64,000 nucleotides of DNA, taken from the NCBI RefSeq assembly GCF_012396365.1, contig NZ_JAAXPG010000031.1:22145-86144 (forward strand), written 5' to 3'. Origin of the DNA: Nocardiopsis alborubida (GTDB taxonomy: Bacteria > Actinomycetota > Actinomycetes > Streptosporangiales > Streptosporangiaceae). The translations under genes and the position numbers were made by a program. Below, one piece after another: positions 24,721 to 33,986 of the stretch (positions within the stretch are counted from its first letter, which is position 1; each line of letters begins with the position of its first letter). The notes under the pieces were generated by a model that saw only the letters and a program-made list of their open reading frames with translations, was not told where the DNA came from and did no database searches.

Positions 24721-24982
24721 GTCAGCAACACGTTCAGCCTAGCAGCGGCCGTGAACGGCGCCCAAGGGCGCCCGGTGCGGTGCCGGTGCTCCCGCCGGAG
24801 CCCGTGAGCGGCCCCGTCGCGCGCCGTCCGCTCCGTGTCCGCCCTCCGCTCCCGGGCCGCCCGCGCCCGCTGCCCGCGTCCGCCGTGTCCTTGGGTCTTC
24901 GACACTCCGGCCGCGTCCGCCCTGGAGAGGGGAGGCGGGGATTAGCGTGTGCGGGGAGTACCGACCGGGGGGAGGGAGACGG

Positions 24983-25900
24983 ATGCGAACCGACGCCGGG
25001 AGGGCGGCGCGCGGGGCGCGCTCGCTCGCGGCCGGATGCGTGCTGTCCCTGGCCGCGGGCACGGGGTGCGCCGGGGCCGTGGGCGGACCGCTGGAGCCGG
25101 ACGGGCCCGCCCGGGAGGGGGCGGAGGCCGGGCCCCCGCCCCTGACGCGGGGCGACGTGGCCGCCGTCGAGCGCGAGGACCTGGAGCCGGTGTTCGCGGA
25201 CGCGGGCGTCGAGGGCACCTTCGTGCTCCACGACGTGATGGAGCGGGAGGCGACCGTCGTGCAACCGGAGGAGGCCCGCGAGCGCACGGTCCCCGCGTCC
25301 ACCTTCGGGCTCGTCAGCACCCTGGTCGGTCTCCAGACGGGCGCGGTCGGGGACGTCGACGAGGTGGTGCGGCCCCAGCCCGTCGACCGCTGGGAGCGGG
25401 GCACGGCCCTGCGCGAGGCGTTTCCCGCCTCGAACCTCCCCGTCTACCAGGAGGTGGCCCGCAGGGTCGGGCACGAGCCGATGGCGGCCTGGGTGGACCG
25501 GCTGGACTACGGCAACCGTTCGGTGGGCGAGGCGGGCGCGCTGGACCGGTTCTGGGTGGAGGGGCCGCTGGAGATCTCCGCGATGGAGCAGACCGCGTTC
25601 CTGGCGAGGCTGGCCCGAGACGAGCTGCCCGTGGACGACGCGCACCAGGAGGCGGTGCGCGAACTCGCCGCCCTGGAGGAGGGCGACGGCTACGCCCTCC
25701 ACGGAAAGACGGGGTGGAGCGGGAAGGTCGACCCCGCGCAGGGCTGGTGGGTCGGTTGGGTCGAGCGCGGCGACGACCTGTACACGTTCGCGCTGCGCCT
25801 CGACCTGGAGGAGGACGGTTGCGCCGAGCTGTGCGAGTCGCTGGGACGGCAGATGCTCGTGGAGTTGGAGGTCCTGCCCGAGGAGGAACGCGCCGCCTGA
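24983..25900 (+). CDS. Class D beta-lactamase-like lipoprotein with altered active site
   Basis: The 305-residue protein starts at ATG 24983 with GGAGGGA upstream. It has an arginine-rich then hydrophobic N-terminus ending LAAGTGC, so Cys29 is a possible lipid-anchor site, though -3 is Gly rather than Leu. The rest follows the OXA pattern: GTFVLHD (78-84), PASTFGLVSTLVGLQTG (104-120), SNLPVYQEVARRVG (150-163), YGN (176-178), a Trp in FWVEGPLEIS and KTG (242-244). In active class D enzymes the serine is followed by TFK, whose lysine is carboxylated; here Lys is replaced by Gly109, and SxV has become SNL. It is therefore unlikely to hydrolyse beta-lactams in the normal way. It may be a sensor, binding protein or altered transpeptidase-like enzyme. 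Confidence 0.8.
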   Translation: MRTDAGRAARGARSLAAGCVLSLAAGTGCAGAVGGPLEPDGPAREGAEAGPPPLTRGDVAAVEREDLEPVFADAGVEGTFVLHDVMEREATVVQPEEARERTVPASTFGLVSTLVGLQTGAVGDVDEVVRPQPVDRWERGTALREAFPASNLPVYQEVARRVGHEPMAAWVDRLDYGNRSVGEAGALDRFWVEGPLEISAMEQTAFLARLARDELPVDDAHQEAVRELAALEEGDGYALHGKTGWSGKVDPAQGWWVGWVERGDDLYTFALRLDLEEDGCAELCESLGRQMLVELEVLPEEERAA

Positions 25901-25923
25901 GCGACGCGCGGGCCCCGCGACGC

Positions 25924-25960
25924 GCGTCGGCCCGCCCCCGTGGCGGGAGCGGGCCGATGC
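25924..25960. terminator. Bidirectional hairpin terminator
   Basis: GCGTCGGCCCGC (25924-25935) pairs with GCGGGCCGATGC (25949-25960) with one wobble. It lies between the convergent class D-like gene and the DAHP synthase gene. Confidence 0.6.
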
Positions 25961-26019
25961 ACGGAAGAGGGGCTGTTCCTGGGCGGGCCTCAGCGAAGCG
26001 GAGGTCCGAAGAGCACCAC

Positions 26020-27075
26020 CTAGGCCTTGCGGCGCTGGCGCACGGCCTCGGCCAGCTGGGCCAGCACGTCCCCGGTGGTCTCCCAGCCCATGCACTTGTC
26101 GGTGATCGACTGGCCGTAGGTCAGGGAGGCGGGGTCGCCCAGCTTCTGGGCCCCCTCGACGATGAAGCTCTCCAGCATCACGCCGATGACTCCCTTCTGG
26201 CCTTCGGCGACCTGGGCGGCGATCGCGGCGGCCACACCGGGCTGACGGGTGTGGTCCTTGCCGCTGTTGGCGTGGCTGGCGTCGATCATCAGGCGGCGGG
26301 GCAGCCCGGCGCCCTCGATGACGTCCAGGGCGGCGTTGACCGGCCCGGCGTCGAAGTTGGGGCCGCTGCGGCCGCCGCGCAGGATGACGTGGCAGTCAGG
26401 GTTGCCCTCGGTGACGACCACCGAACCGGCGCCGGCCGGGTCGATCCCGAAGAAGGTGTGCGAGGCGGCGGCGGCGCCGACCGCGTCCACGGCCACCTGG
26501 ACGTCGCCGTCGGTGCCGTTCTTGAAGCCCACGGGCGTGCTCAGGCCGCTGCTCAGCTGGCGGTGCACCTGGCTCTCGGTGGTGCGCGCCCCGATCGCGC
26601 CCCAGGAGACGACGTCGGCGATGTACTGCGGGGTGATGGGGTCGAGGAACTCGGTCCCGGCGGGCAGCCCGAGCGCGTTGATGTCCAGCAGCAGCTTGCG
26701 CGCGGTGCGCAGGCCGCGGTGCACGTCGTAGGTGTCGTCCAGGCCGGGGTCGTTGATCAGGCCCTTCCACCCGACGGTGGTGCGCGGCTTCTCGAAGTAC
26801 ACGCGCATCACGACGCAGAGCTCGTCGCGCAGGGAGGGCACCAGCTCCTTCAGGCGGCGGGCGTAGTCCATGGCGGACTCGGGGTCGTGCACCGAGCAGG
26901 GGCCCACGACGACCAGCAGGCGGTCGTCCTCACCGTCCAGCACCCGCTTGACCTCGGCGCGTGACTCCTCGACCAGGGCGCTGCGCTCGGGACCCAGCGG
27001 AAGCTCGGCCAGCAGGTCCCGGGGGGCGATGAGCGGCTTGTAACTGGCCACCCGTGTGTCGTTCGTGCTCGGCAT
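26020..27075 (-). CDS. 3-deoxy-7-phosphoheptulonate (DAHP) synthase, type I
   Basis: This enzyme condenses phosphoenolpyruvate and erythrose 4-phosphate in the first step of aromatic amino acid synthesis. The 351-residue protein is of the AroF/G/H class: VVGPCSVHDPESAMDYA, MRVYFEKPRTTVGWKGLIND, then GARTTESQVHRQL and MIDASHANSGKDH. Start ATG 27075. Many actinomycetes rely on a plant-like type II enzyme, so this type I copy may be an additional isoenzyme; which effector inhibits it cannot be read by eye. A less GC-rich 150-base stretch upstream should hold the promoter. No leader peptide with clustered Trp or Phe codons was seen. Confidence 0.93.
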   Translation of the reverse strand: MPSTNDTRVASYKPLIAPRDLLAELPLGPERSALVEESRAEVKRVLDGEDDRLLVVVGPCSVHDPESAMDYARRLKELVPSLRDELCVVMRVYFEKPRTTVGWKGLINDPGLDDTYDVHRGLRTARKLLLDINALGLPAGTEFLDPITPQYIADVVSWGAIGARTTESQVHRQLSSGLSTPVGFKNGTDGDVQVAVDAVGAAAASHTFFGIDPAGAGSVVVTEGNPDCHVILRGGRSGPNFDAGPVNAALDVIEGAGLPRRLMIDASHANSGKDHTRQPGVAAAIAAQVAEGQKGVIGVMLESFIVEGAQKLGDPASLTYGQSITDKCMGWETTGDVLAQLAEAVRQRRKA

Positions 27076-27232
27076 GGTGTTCCCCTCGGGTCCCGTCTGT
27101 CGTGTTTTCCGCTGTCGCCACGAAAACCGTCTTATGAAAACAGTAGCGCGGACGGTTCGGCGCTCTGCGGGCGCGTCGGCCGGCACGGTTCACGTGACAG
27201 AAAACACCACACCGGTTTCGGGCGCCGAAAAG

Positions 27233-27251
27233 CGTCTCATTTCGTGAGACG
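27233..27251 (-). terminator. Terminator after the acyl-CoA synthetase gene
   Basis: CGTCTCA (27233-27239) and TGAGACG (27245-27251) form a perfect 7-bp hairpin. On the minus strand it is followed by CTTTTC. It stops the acyl-CoA synthetase transcript before the DAHP synthase promoter. Confidence 0.6.
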
Positions 27252-27308
27252 GTATTTTCCCGGTTCCCGCGGTCATTTCCGCCGGGGGCTGCTCCGGCGC
27301 CCGCTCGG

Positions 27309-29027
27309 TCACCGCCCCGACCCCGGGAGGTCCTCCTCCCAGTACTCGCGCGGGTTGCGCGCGCCGTCGGTGACCGTGCCGCGCTCGGCCTCGGCCCGAC
27401 GCAGCTGCACGCGACGGATCTTACCGGAGACGGTCTTGGGCAGTTCGCCGAACTCCAGGCGGCGCACCCTCTGGTGCGGTGACAGGCGCTCGCGCGCGTG
27501 GGCCAGGATCGACCGGGCGGTCTCGGCGTCCGGGGCCACCCCTGCGGCCAGGGTCACGTACGCCTTGGCCACCGCCAGCCGCAGCGGGTCGGGGGAGGGG
27601 ACCACGGCCGCCTCGACCACGTATTCGTGCTCGACCAGAACGCTTTCGAGTTCGAATGGTGAGATGCGGTAATCTGAGGCCTTGAACACATCGTCGGATC
27701 GACCGATATAGGTAATGTAACCGTTCGAATCCCGGCTGGCGATGTCACCGGTGCGGTAGCGGCCCCCGCGGATCACCTCGCGGCTGAGGTCGGGGTTGTC
27801 GGCGTAGCCTTTCATCACCCCCACCGGTTCCCGGGCCAGGTCCACGCAGATCTGCCCGGTGTCGGCGGCCTCGTCGGTGGCCGGGTCCGCCAGCACCACG
27901 TCGTAGCCCGGCATCTCGCTCCCCATCGAACCGCGCACCACCTCCTGGCCGGGGCCGTTGCCCAGCAGCACGGTCGTCTCGGTCTGCCCGAACCCGTCGC
28001 GCACGGTCACTCCCCACGCCTCACGCACGCGGTCCACCACCTCGGGGTTGAGGGGTTCCCCGGCGGCCACCGCCTCGCGCAGCCCCACGGCCCACGCGGC
28101 GGGGCCGGCCTGCACCAGCATCCGCCACACCGTCGGCGGCGCGCACAGCGTGTCCACCCCGCAGCGCACGACCGCGTCCAGCAGCCCCGCCGCGTCGAAG
28201 CGCTCCTGGTTGACGACCAGCACCGTCGCCTCGGCGTTCCACGGGGCGAACACGCTGCCGTAGGCGTGCTTGGCCCACCCCGGCTCGGACACGTTGAGGT
28301 GGACGTCGCCCGGTCGCACGCCCAGCCAGTACATGGTCGACAGGTGCCCCACCGGGTACGAGCGCTGGGTGTGCACGACCAGCTTGGGCAGGGCGGCGGT
28401 GCCGGAGGTGAAGTACAGCAGCAGGGGGTCGTCGGGATGGGTGGGGTGCGGGGGGTGGAAGTCCAGACCGGCGTGCTCGGAGTCGGCGTAGTTCAGCCAC
28501 CCCTCCATGTAGCCCGTGCAGATCCGCGTCCAGTGCCCCCGCAGCGGGGCGAACTTCTCGGTCTCGGCGGCCGAGCACACCACGTGCGCGATCTCGCCGC
28601 GCTCCAACCGGTCCAGCAGGTCGCTCTCGGACAGGGAGGTGGGGGTCGGACAGACCACGGCGCCGAGCTTGGCCGCGGCGAGCAGGGTCTCCCACAGCTC
28701 CACCTGGCTGCCGAGCATCAGCAGGATCCGGTCGCCCGGGTGCACGCCCTGGTTGTTGAGCCAGTTGGCCACCTGGCCGGAGCGCTCCGACATCCGCCGG
28801 TAGGTGTACCTGGTCTGGCCGCCGTCCTCCTCCACGATCCACAGCGCCGTCCGGTCCGGACGCCGCTCGGCCACCTCGTCGAAGTAGTCCAGCGCCCAGT
28901 TGAACCGGTCCGACCGGGGCCAGGTGAACTCCCGGTGCGCCCTCTCCTGGTCCTCGCGCAGGTCCAGGAGCAGGTCCCGGGCGGCGCGGAACTCGGCCGC
29001 GCCCGCGGCTGCCGTCTCTCTCGACAT
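27309..29027 (-). CDS. AMP-forming acyl-CoA synthetase (medium-chain/acetyl-CoA synthetase-like)
   Basis: The 572-residue ANL-superfamily enzyme activates a carboxylic acid as acyl-AMP and then acyl-CoA. Motifs are in order: YFTSGTAALPKLVVHT (P loop, near 208-223), DGFGQTETT, YRTGDIASRD (with the Asp that binds ribose), GRSDDVFKASDYRISPFELE and the C-terminal PKTVSGKIRRVQLR with the catalytic lysine. It resembles the MACS subgroup; chain-length preference is unknown. It starts ATG 29027. Codons for the stretch at about 27640-27735 (around GRSDDVFKASDYR) use many A/T third positions, unlike the rest of the gene. The protein sequence there is normal. Confidence 0.88.
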   Translation of the reverse strand: MSRETAAAGAAEFRAARDLLLDLREDQERAHREFTWPRSDRFNWALDYFDEVAERRPDRTALWIVEEDGGQTRYTYRRMSERSGQVANWLNNQGVHPGDRILLMLGSQVELWETLLAAAKLGAVVCPTPTSLSESDLLDRLERGEIAHVVCSAAETEKFAPLRGHWTRICTGYMEGWLNYADSEHAGLDFHPPHPTHPDDPLLLYFTSGTAALPKLVVHTQRSYPVGHLSTMYWLGVRPGDVHLNVSEPGWAKHAYGSVFAPWNAEATVLVVNQERFDAAGLLDAVVRCGVDTLCAPPTVWRMLVQAGPAAWAVGLREAVAAGEPLNPEVVDRVREAWGVTVRDGFGQTETTVLLGNGPGQEVVRGSMGSEMPGYDVVLADPATDEAADTGQICVDLAREPVGVMKGYADNPDLSREVIRGGRYRTGDIASRDSNGYITYIGRSDDVFKASDYRISPFELESVLVEHEYVVEAAVVPSPDPLRLAVAKAYVTLAAGVAPDAETARSILAHARERLSPHQRVRRLEFGELPKTVSGKIRRVQLRRAEAERGTVTDGARNPREYWEEDLPGSGR

Positions 29028-29305
29028 GTGGCGACCTCCGGTTCAGGGACAGGGCGCCGACCGCACTGTCCGCCGGTCCCGCCCGGGCGGGGCGGTGCAA
29101 CGGGTGTGCCCCGCTGGTCCTACCCGGGATGCGCTGCAGCGACGCCTCACCCGCGGTGGAGGCCGCGGCGGACGGGGATCCGAGGCGGTGACGCGCCTCC
29201 GGGAGGGCGGCGTCCGGTTCCGGAGCGCCCTCTCCCCCGCACCCGGTGCGGCCGACCGTCCCGCGCCCCCTCACGCGGGGCCCTCTGGCTCTAGGATGTG
29301 TGGAT

Positions 29306-30187
29306 ATGGAGGAACTTCGCGGACACCACGGGATCTGGCGGATCGACGACGAGACGATTCGTATCCGCTTCGACTCCGGCCGCAAGGTGCCCACCCTCTT
29401 CCGGTCGCTGGGCGGCTGCGCGGTTCCGATGACCGCCGTCCGCGAGGTCGACTTCGACCGGGGCAGCCGCAAGCAGGGGTGGCGGCTCCGGCTGAGGCTG
29501 GTGGAGGGCGCCGACCCCTACGCGCTCCTGGGCGTCCCCGGCCGGGACGTGCCCACCCCGCTGCTGATCACCGGCCCGCACGAGGGCGAACTCCTCGCCG
29601 AGTACTACTCCGAGCGGGTCGCCGCCTCGGCCCGCTTCGCCCGCGAGACCCTGACCGAGGAACCCGACCCGCGCGAGGTGGCCAGAGGGCTGGTGGCCCG
29701 GCCCCCGCTCCAGGTCCGCACCGCCGAGGGGTCGGCCTCCTTCGACGGCACCCGCGTGCGCTTGCAGTGGGACGGCTGGCTGGCCAGCACGGCCAAGGAG
29801 AAGGAGAAGTCCCGCGACTACCGGCTCTCCGAGATCGAGACCGCCCACTGGCACCCGCCGGTCGACGTCACCGAGGGCCACCTGCGCATCGTGCTGCGCG
29901 GGGTGACCATCCCCGAGGCCACGGCGCTGGACAACGACTTCTTCACGCTCGCCTCGCACGGGACCAAGGGCAGCGAGGAGACCCTGCTGATGGCCGCCAC
30001 CGTCAACGCCCACGTCGCGGCGGCGCGGGAGGCCCAGGCGGGGACCGGGGAGCTCACCGCGGCGGCCGACGACGGCAGCGAGGCGGTCTTCGCCAAGATC
30101 CGCGAGCTCGGGCGGCTGCACGCCGAGGGGCTGCTCACCGACGAGGAGTTCAGCGCCAAGAAGGCCGAACTCCTCGACCGGCTCTGA
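29306..30187 (+). CDS. DUF4429 domain protein with C-terminal SHOCT
   Basis: The 293-residue protein has two copies of a beta-rich module related to DUF4429/bacterial PH-like domains (about 1-105 and 120-225; GIWRIDDETIRIRFD and GTRVRLQWDGW mark the repeated starts). A short C-terminal SHOCT helix pair (VFAKIRELGRLHAEGLLTDE and EFSAKKAELLDRL) closes it. SHOCT domains mediate oligomerisation. There is no membrane helix and the function is unknown. The start is ATG 29306, with AGGA eight to ten bases upstream; GTG 29300 is an alternative. It is divergent from the acyl-CoA synthetase gene. Confidence 0.8.
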   Translation: MEELRGHHGIWRIDDETIRIRFDSGRKVPTLFRSLGGCAVPMTAVREVDFDRGSRKQGWRLRLRLVEGADPYALLGVPGRDVPTPLLITGPHEGELLAEYYSERVAASARFARETLTEEPDPREVARGLVARPPLQVRTAEGSASFDGTRVRLQWDGWLASTAKEKEKSRDYRLSEIETAHWHPPVDVTEGHLRIVLRGVTIPEATALDNDFFTLASHGTKGSEETLLMAATVNAHVAAAREAQAGTGELTAAADDGSEAVFAKIRELGRLHAEGLLTDEEFSAKKAELLDRL

Positions 30188-30288
30188 CCGGTCGGCCCCC
30201 CACCGGGCGCCCGGGTACTCCCGGCCGCGGCGCCCGACTCCGCCGGGGTCCCCCGGGGAGGAACCACGTCCACGAAAGGGCCCACGCT

Positions 30289-31245
30289 TTGCGTACCTTG
30301 TACCCGCCCATCGAGCCGTACGACTCGGGGATGCTCGACGTCGGCGACGGACACCGCGTCTACTGGGAGCTGTGCGGCAACCCCGCGGGCAAGCCCGTGG
30401 TGTTCCTGCACGGCGGTCCCGGCGGCGGATGCGTGCCCGACCACCGCAGGCTCTTCGACCCGGAGCGGTACCGGATCCTGCTGTTCGACCAGCGCAACTG
30501 CGGCCGCTCCACCCCGCACGCCAGCCAGATGGACACCGACCTGTCCACCAACACCACCTGGACGCTGGTGCAGGACATGGAGCGGCTGCGCGAGATGATC
30601 GGCGCGGAGTCCTGGCAGGTCTTCGGCGGGTCCTGGGGCAGCTGCCTGGCGCTGGCCTACGCCCAGCGCCACCCCGAGCGCGTCAGCGAGCTGGTCGTGC
30701 GCGGCATCTTCACCCTGCGCGAGAGCGAGCTGCGCTGGTTCTACCAGGAGGGCGCCTCCCAGCTCTTCCCGGACCTGTGGGAGTCCTACCTGGCGCCCAT
30801 CCCCGAGGAGGAGCGCGGGGACCTCGTCGCCGCCTACGCGCGCCGGCTGAACTCGCCCGACCGGGAGGAGCGCCTGGCCGCCGCGCGCTCGTGGAGCGTG
30901 TGGGAGGGGTCCACGGTCACCCTGCTGCCCAACCACGAGCTGCGCGAGCACCACGCGGACGAGGACTACGCGCTGGCCTTCGCGCGGATCGAGAACCACT
31001 ACTTCGTCAACCGCGGGTTCCTCACACCGAACCAGCTCATCGACGGGGCGGAGGCGATCCGGCACATCCCCGGCGTGATCGTGCAGGGCCGCTACGACGT
31101 GTGCACCCCGGCCCGCACCGCCTACGACCTGCACAAGGCATGGCCGGAGGCGGACTTCCACATCGTGGACGACGCCGGGCACGCGTTCAGCGAGCCCGGC
31201 ATCCTGGACCACCTGATCGAGGCGACCGACCGCTTCGCGAAGTAA
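30289..31245 (+). CDS. pip: Prolyl aminopeptidase (proline iminopeptidase)
   Basis: This serine peptidase removes N-terminal proline from peptides in the cytoplasm. The 318-residue alpha/beta hydrolase of the S33 family has the oxyanion segment VVFLHGGPGGGC, the nucleophile elbow GGSWGS, the acid in QGRYDVCTPA and the histidine in DDAGHAFSEPG. The start is placed at TTG 30289 because family members begin (M)RTLYPPIEPYDSG. GAAAGGG lies eight bases upstream, and no ATG or GTG is available nearby. The frame is open far upstream, but that part is not protein-like. Confidence 0.9.
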   Translation: MRTLYPPIEPYDSGMLDVGDGHRVYWELCGNPAGKPVVFLHGGPGGGCVPDHRRLFDPERYRILLFDQRNCGRSTPHASQMDTDLSTNTTWTLVQDMERLREMIGAESWQVFGGSWGSCLALAYAQRHPERVSELVVRGIFTLRESELRWFYQEGASQLFPDLWESYLAPIPEEERGDLVAAYARRLNSPDREERLAAARSWSVWEGSTVTLLPNHELREHHADEDYALAFARIENHYFVNRGFLTPNQLIDGAEAIRHIPGVIVQGRYDVCTPARTAYDLHKAWPEADFHIVDDAGHAFSEPGILDHLIEATDRFAK

Positions 31246-31418
31246 CCCGGGCGCGGGCGGCCCGGCCCCGGGACGGGCGGGAGGGCCGCCCCGGCTCTTC
31301 GGAAGAGGCGCGGAGTGCGGGGAGCCCCCGCGCCCCGCGTCCCCGGCCGGTCCGGTCGTCCACGAACGCGGCGGGAGCCGTGCGCGGGAGGAACCGCGCG
31401 AGGCGCCCGCCACGCTCC

Positions 31419-33986
31419 CTAGTGGCCGCGCTCGTAGGAGCAGCTCATCCCGGCCTGGCCGCCGATCTCGAACAGGCCCAGATCGGCCAGCTGCCGGACC
31501 CCCCGGTGACGGGACAGGTTCCATGACGCGAACCCGGTGTCGTCGGACTCCTCCACGAGGTTCTGGAAGCCCACCAGGGCGCAGTCGCGGTCGTTGCCCT
31601 CCAGTTCGACCAGACCGGGGATCGCGTCGGCGGACAGGTCGCGCAGGTACCAGGTGTCGACCGTGGTCAGGTCCAGGTCCTGGTGGCTCTCGGCGATACG
31701 CAGGTCCGGGTTGCCGTAGGCGAACACGGCCAGGGCCGCTCCGGCCAGGGCGGCCGTGGCACGGGGCAGCCAGGCCGCCGACCGGCCCAGGGTGTTGAGC
31801 GCACCCGCCGCGAGCAGCAGGCCGAACACCCCCGCGCTCCACATGATCCACGCCTCGGCGCTGGCCCGCATCCGGGTCAGCCCGTAGGCGTCGATGTACA
31901 GCTGCAGGCGCATCATCGCCGAGGCGAGGATGACCAGGGTGAGCGTGCACAGCAGCCCGAGCAGGGTGTTGCGCAGGACGCGGGTGGTGCTGGAGGGCAG
32001 GACGCGCACGACCACCGCGATGACGCACAGGACGAGCAGGCTGACCACGACCAGCTGGAAGAAGCCCTGGCGTGCGTACTCGGCGTAGGTGACCCCGGCG
32101 ACGCGCTGGACGTACTCGTCGCCGCCGAACATGGCGACGGCCTGGACCGCGAGGAACGCGGTGAACAGGAGGAGCAGGGCGCTGAGCGGGATCGTCCACA
32201 CCCACACCGGCAGGGGAGTCCGCTCGGGGGAGGGGCCCGTGGGGACGGGGTCCGCGGGGGCGGTGTGGGCGGCGGGCCTCGGCGTGTGGCGGCGGCGCGC
32301 GGTCAGCACGGCGGATCCGGTGAGGAGCATAGCCGTCGCCATGGCGAACAGGTCGCCGACCGGGTTGAGGTCGCTCTCCAGGAGCAGGTCGGTGAACATC
32401 CGGCTCAGGTAGCTGCCGAACACCGGGTCGGCGAAGGCGAAGAGCACGCCGAAGACGAGCAGCAGGCCGACCGTGGCCACCGTGGTGGCCAGGACCGGCC
32501 CGGCCAGGCGGCGGGACCGCCTGCCCTGGAGCGGCGCGGTCAGGAACCGCGGTGTGGAGGGCAGGTTGCGGAACAGGGCGAGCGAGCCGGCGAGGACGCC
32601 CACCGCGCCCTGGCGGGAGGCGGGGCCGCGCGCGGCGAAGGCCATCGAGGCGAGGAGGAAGGACGCGGTCAGGGTCCAGAAGAGCACCCAGCCCGCGTCG
32701 CGGAACACCGCCGTGAACAGCAGGACGGCGGCGAGCACGCCGTATACCGCCGACCAGGCGTAGGAGTGGCGGTCGGGTGTGGGCTCGGGGTCGGGAGCAG
32801 GGGCGGGTGTGGCTTGAGAGGCGGGTCGGGGGGCGGTGGCGTGTGCGGCTGTGGGGTGGGAGAGGGGCGGAGGTGAGGGTGCGGCGGCTGGAGTGGCCTC
32901 AGCGGTTTCAGAAGCCTCAGCAGTTTTGCCAGCTCCGGTGGGCCCTGTCCTGGTGGCCTCGCCGGTCCCAGCGGCCTCGGTGGCCTCTGGGTTCCCGGTT
33001 GTACCGTCGGACGCGACCGGCCCAGGGAGCTCGGGGGCGGAGGCGGTTCTGGCGTCATCCCCGCTCCCGGACGGCTCAGGTGCCTCAGAGGCGCTCGGCG
33101 CGGAACCCTCATCAGCCTCTGGGGCACCCGTGTCCCCAGAGGTCATACTCCCTGGCGTACCTGTTCCGCTGCTGTCGGAATCGCTGCCCTCCGCGGGCTC
33201 GGATGTCCCTCCCTCCTCAGCCGAGGGACTGGTCGCGGAAGCCTCGTGGTCCCCCCCGGTCCCGGAGACCGCGTTCTCGATCCCGGAGGGAGTTCCGAGG
33301 TCCTCCGGGTCCTCCGCGGCGCCGGAGGGGTTCTCGGGCCGCGGTTCCCCGTTGCCTCCGGCCGGTCCGCTCTCCGCTTCCGGACCGGGATCACCGGAAC
33401 CCTCGGTCATGTGGACCCCCGGGTTCCCCTCGGTGCCGGAAGCCTCCCCGGATCCCGGTTCCCCGCTTCGGGCCTCCTTGTCCCCGGTCTCGCTCCCGGG
33501 GGTGGCGGGGCGCGCCGTCAGCGCGGCGAACGCGGTCAGAGCCGCGACCACACCGGTGATGACCAGGCCGATCCCGGGCCGGTCGAACGTGGCCAGCAGT
33601 GCGGCCACCACGCCGACGCCGAGTACGGCGACCGGCAGCCACGCGGGTGCCCGGGGCAGGGGCGCCCGCGTCCGCTCCCGGTAGGCCGGGTCGTGGTAAG
33701 CCTGCTGGTACTGCTGAGGGTGTGACAGGTGCGACAGGTGGGCGAACGTCGTGCCGTACTGCTGTGGCCTCTGGTGGGCACCCTGCTGCCTCACCTGCTC
33801 CATGTGCCACGGATGGCCCGTCTGTCCTGGCGGACTCGGCTGCCCCACCTGAGCCGGTCGCCCCGGTCGTCCTACCCGCTCCGGCGAACCCGGTGGCGCG
33901 GGGGTCCCGTGCGGCCCCGGCGCGGGAGCGGCCTCCACCGTCGACCGGCGGCCCTCGGGATTCCCGGCGGTCTCGTCCTCGCTCAC
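31419..33986 (-). CDS. DUF4153/DUF4173 membrane protein with a long disordered insert
   Basis: The 855-residue protein starts at GTG 33986 with AAAGGGG upstream. It has a proline/glutamine-rich cytoplasmic-type N-terminus (1-110), two transmembrane segments (about 114-133 and 139-157), then about 245 residues (161-405) of Gly/Ser/Pro/Thr/Glu low-complexity sequence. About ten further membrane segments make up the DUF4173 core, followed by a soluble C-terminal tail (YLRDLSADAIPGLVELEGND and SRHRGVRQLADLGLF). DUF4173 proteins are of unknown function in Gram-positive envelopes. The insert has almost no charged Lys and many Glu/Asp, so it is probably an extended spacer; its short repeats make it prone to length change. 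It is divergent from the ferredoxin gene. Confidence 0.8.
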   Translation of the reverse strand: MSEDETAGNPEGRRSTVEAAPAPGPHGTPAPPGSPERVGRPGRPAQVGQPSPPGQTGHPWHMEQVRQQGAHQRPQQYGTTFAHLSHLSHPQQYQQAYHDPAYRERTRAPLPRAPAWLPVAVLGVGVVAALLATFDRPGIGLVITGVVAALTAFAALTARPATPGSETGDKEARSGEPGSGEASGTEGNPGVHMTEGSGDPGPEAESGPAGGNGEPRPENPSGAAEDPEDLGTPSGIENAVSGTGGDHEASATSPSAEEGGTSEPAEGSDSDSSGTGTPGSMTSGDTGAPEADEGSAPSASEAPEPSGSGDDARTASAPELPGPVASDGTTGNPEATEAAGTGEATRTGPTGAGKTAEASETAEATPAAAPSPPPLSHPTAAHATAPRPASQATPAPAPDPEPTPDRHSYAWSAVYGVLAAVLLFTAVFRDAGWVLFWTLTASFLLASMAFAARGPASRQGAVGVLAGSLALFRNLPSTPRFLTAPLQGRRSRRLAGPVLATTVATVGLLLVFGVLFAFADPVFGSYLSRMFTDLLLESDLNPVGDLFAMATAMLLTGSAVLTARRRHTPRPAAHTAPADPVPTGPSPERTPLPVWVWTIPLSALLLLFTAFLAVQAVAMFGGDEYVQRVAGVTYAEYARQGFFQLVVVSLLVLCVIAVVVRVLPSSTTRVLRNTLLGLLCTLTLVILASAMMRLQLYIDAYGLTRMRASAEAWIMWSAGVFGLLLAAGALNTLGRSAAWLPRATAALAGAALAVFAYGNPDLRIAESHQDLDLTTVDTWYLRDLSADAIPGLVELEGNDRDCALVGFQNLVEESDDTGFASWNLSRHRGVRQLADLGLFEIGGQAGMSCSYERGH

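Noticed and set aside
27076..27232. Aromatic amino acid attenuator before the DAHP synthase gene
   Set aside because: No short leader frame with clustered Trp, Phe or Tyr codons was found, and the hairpin at 27,233-27,251 fits a terminator for the upstream gene.
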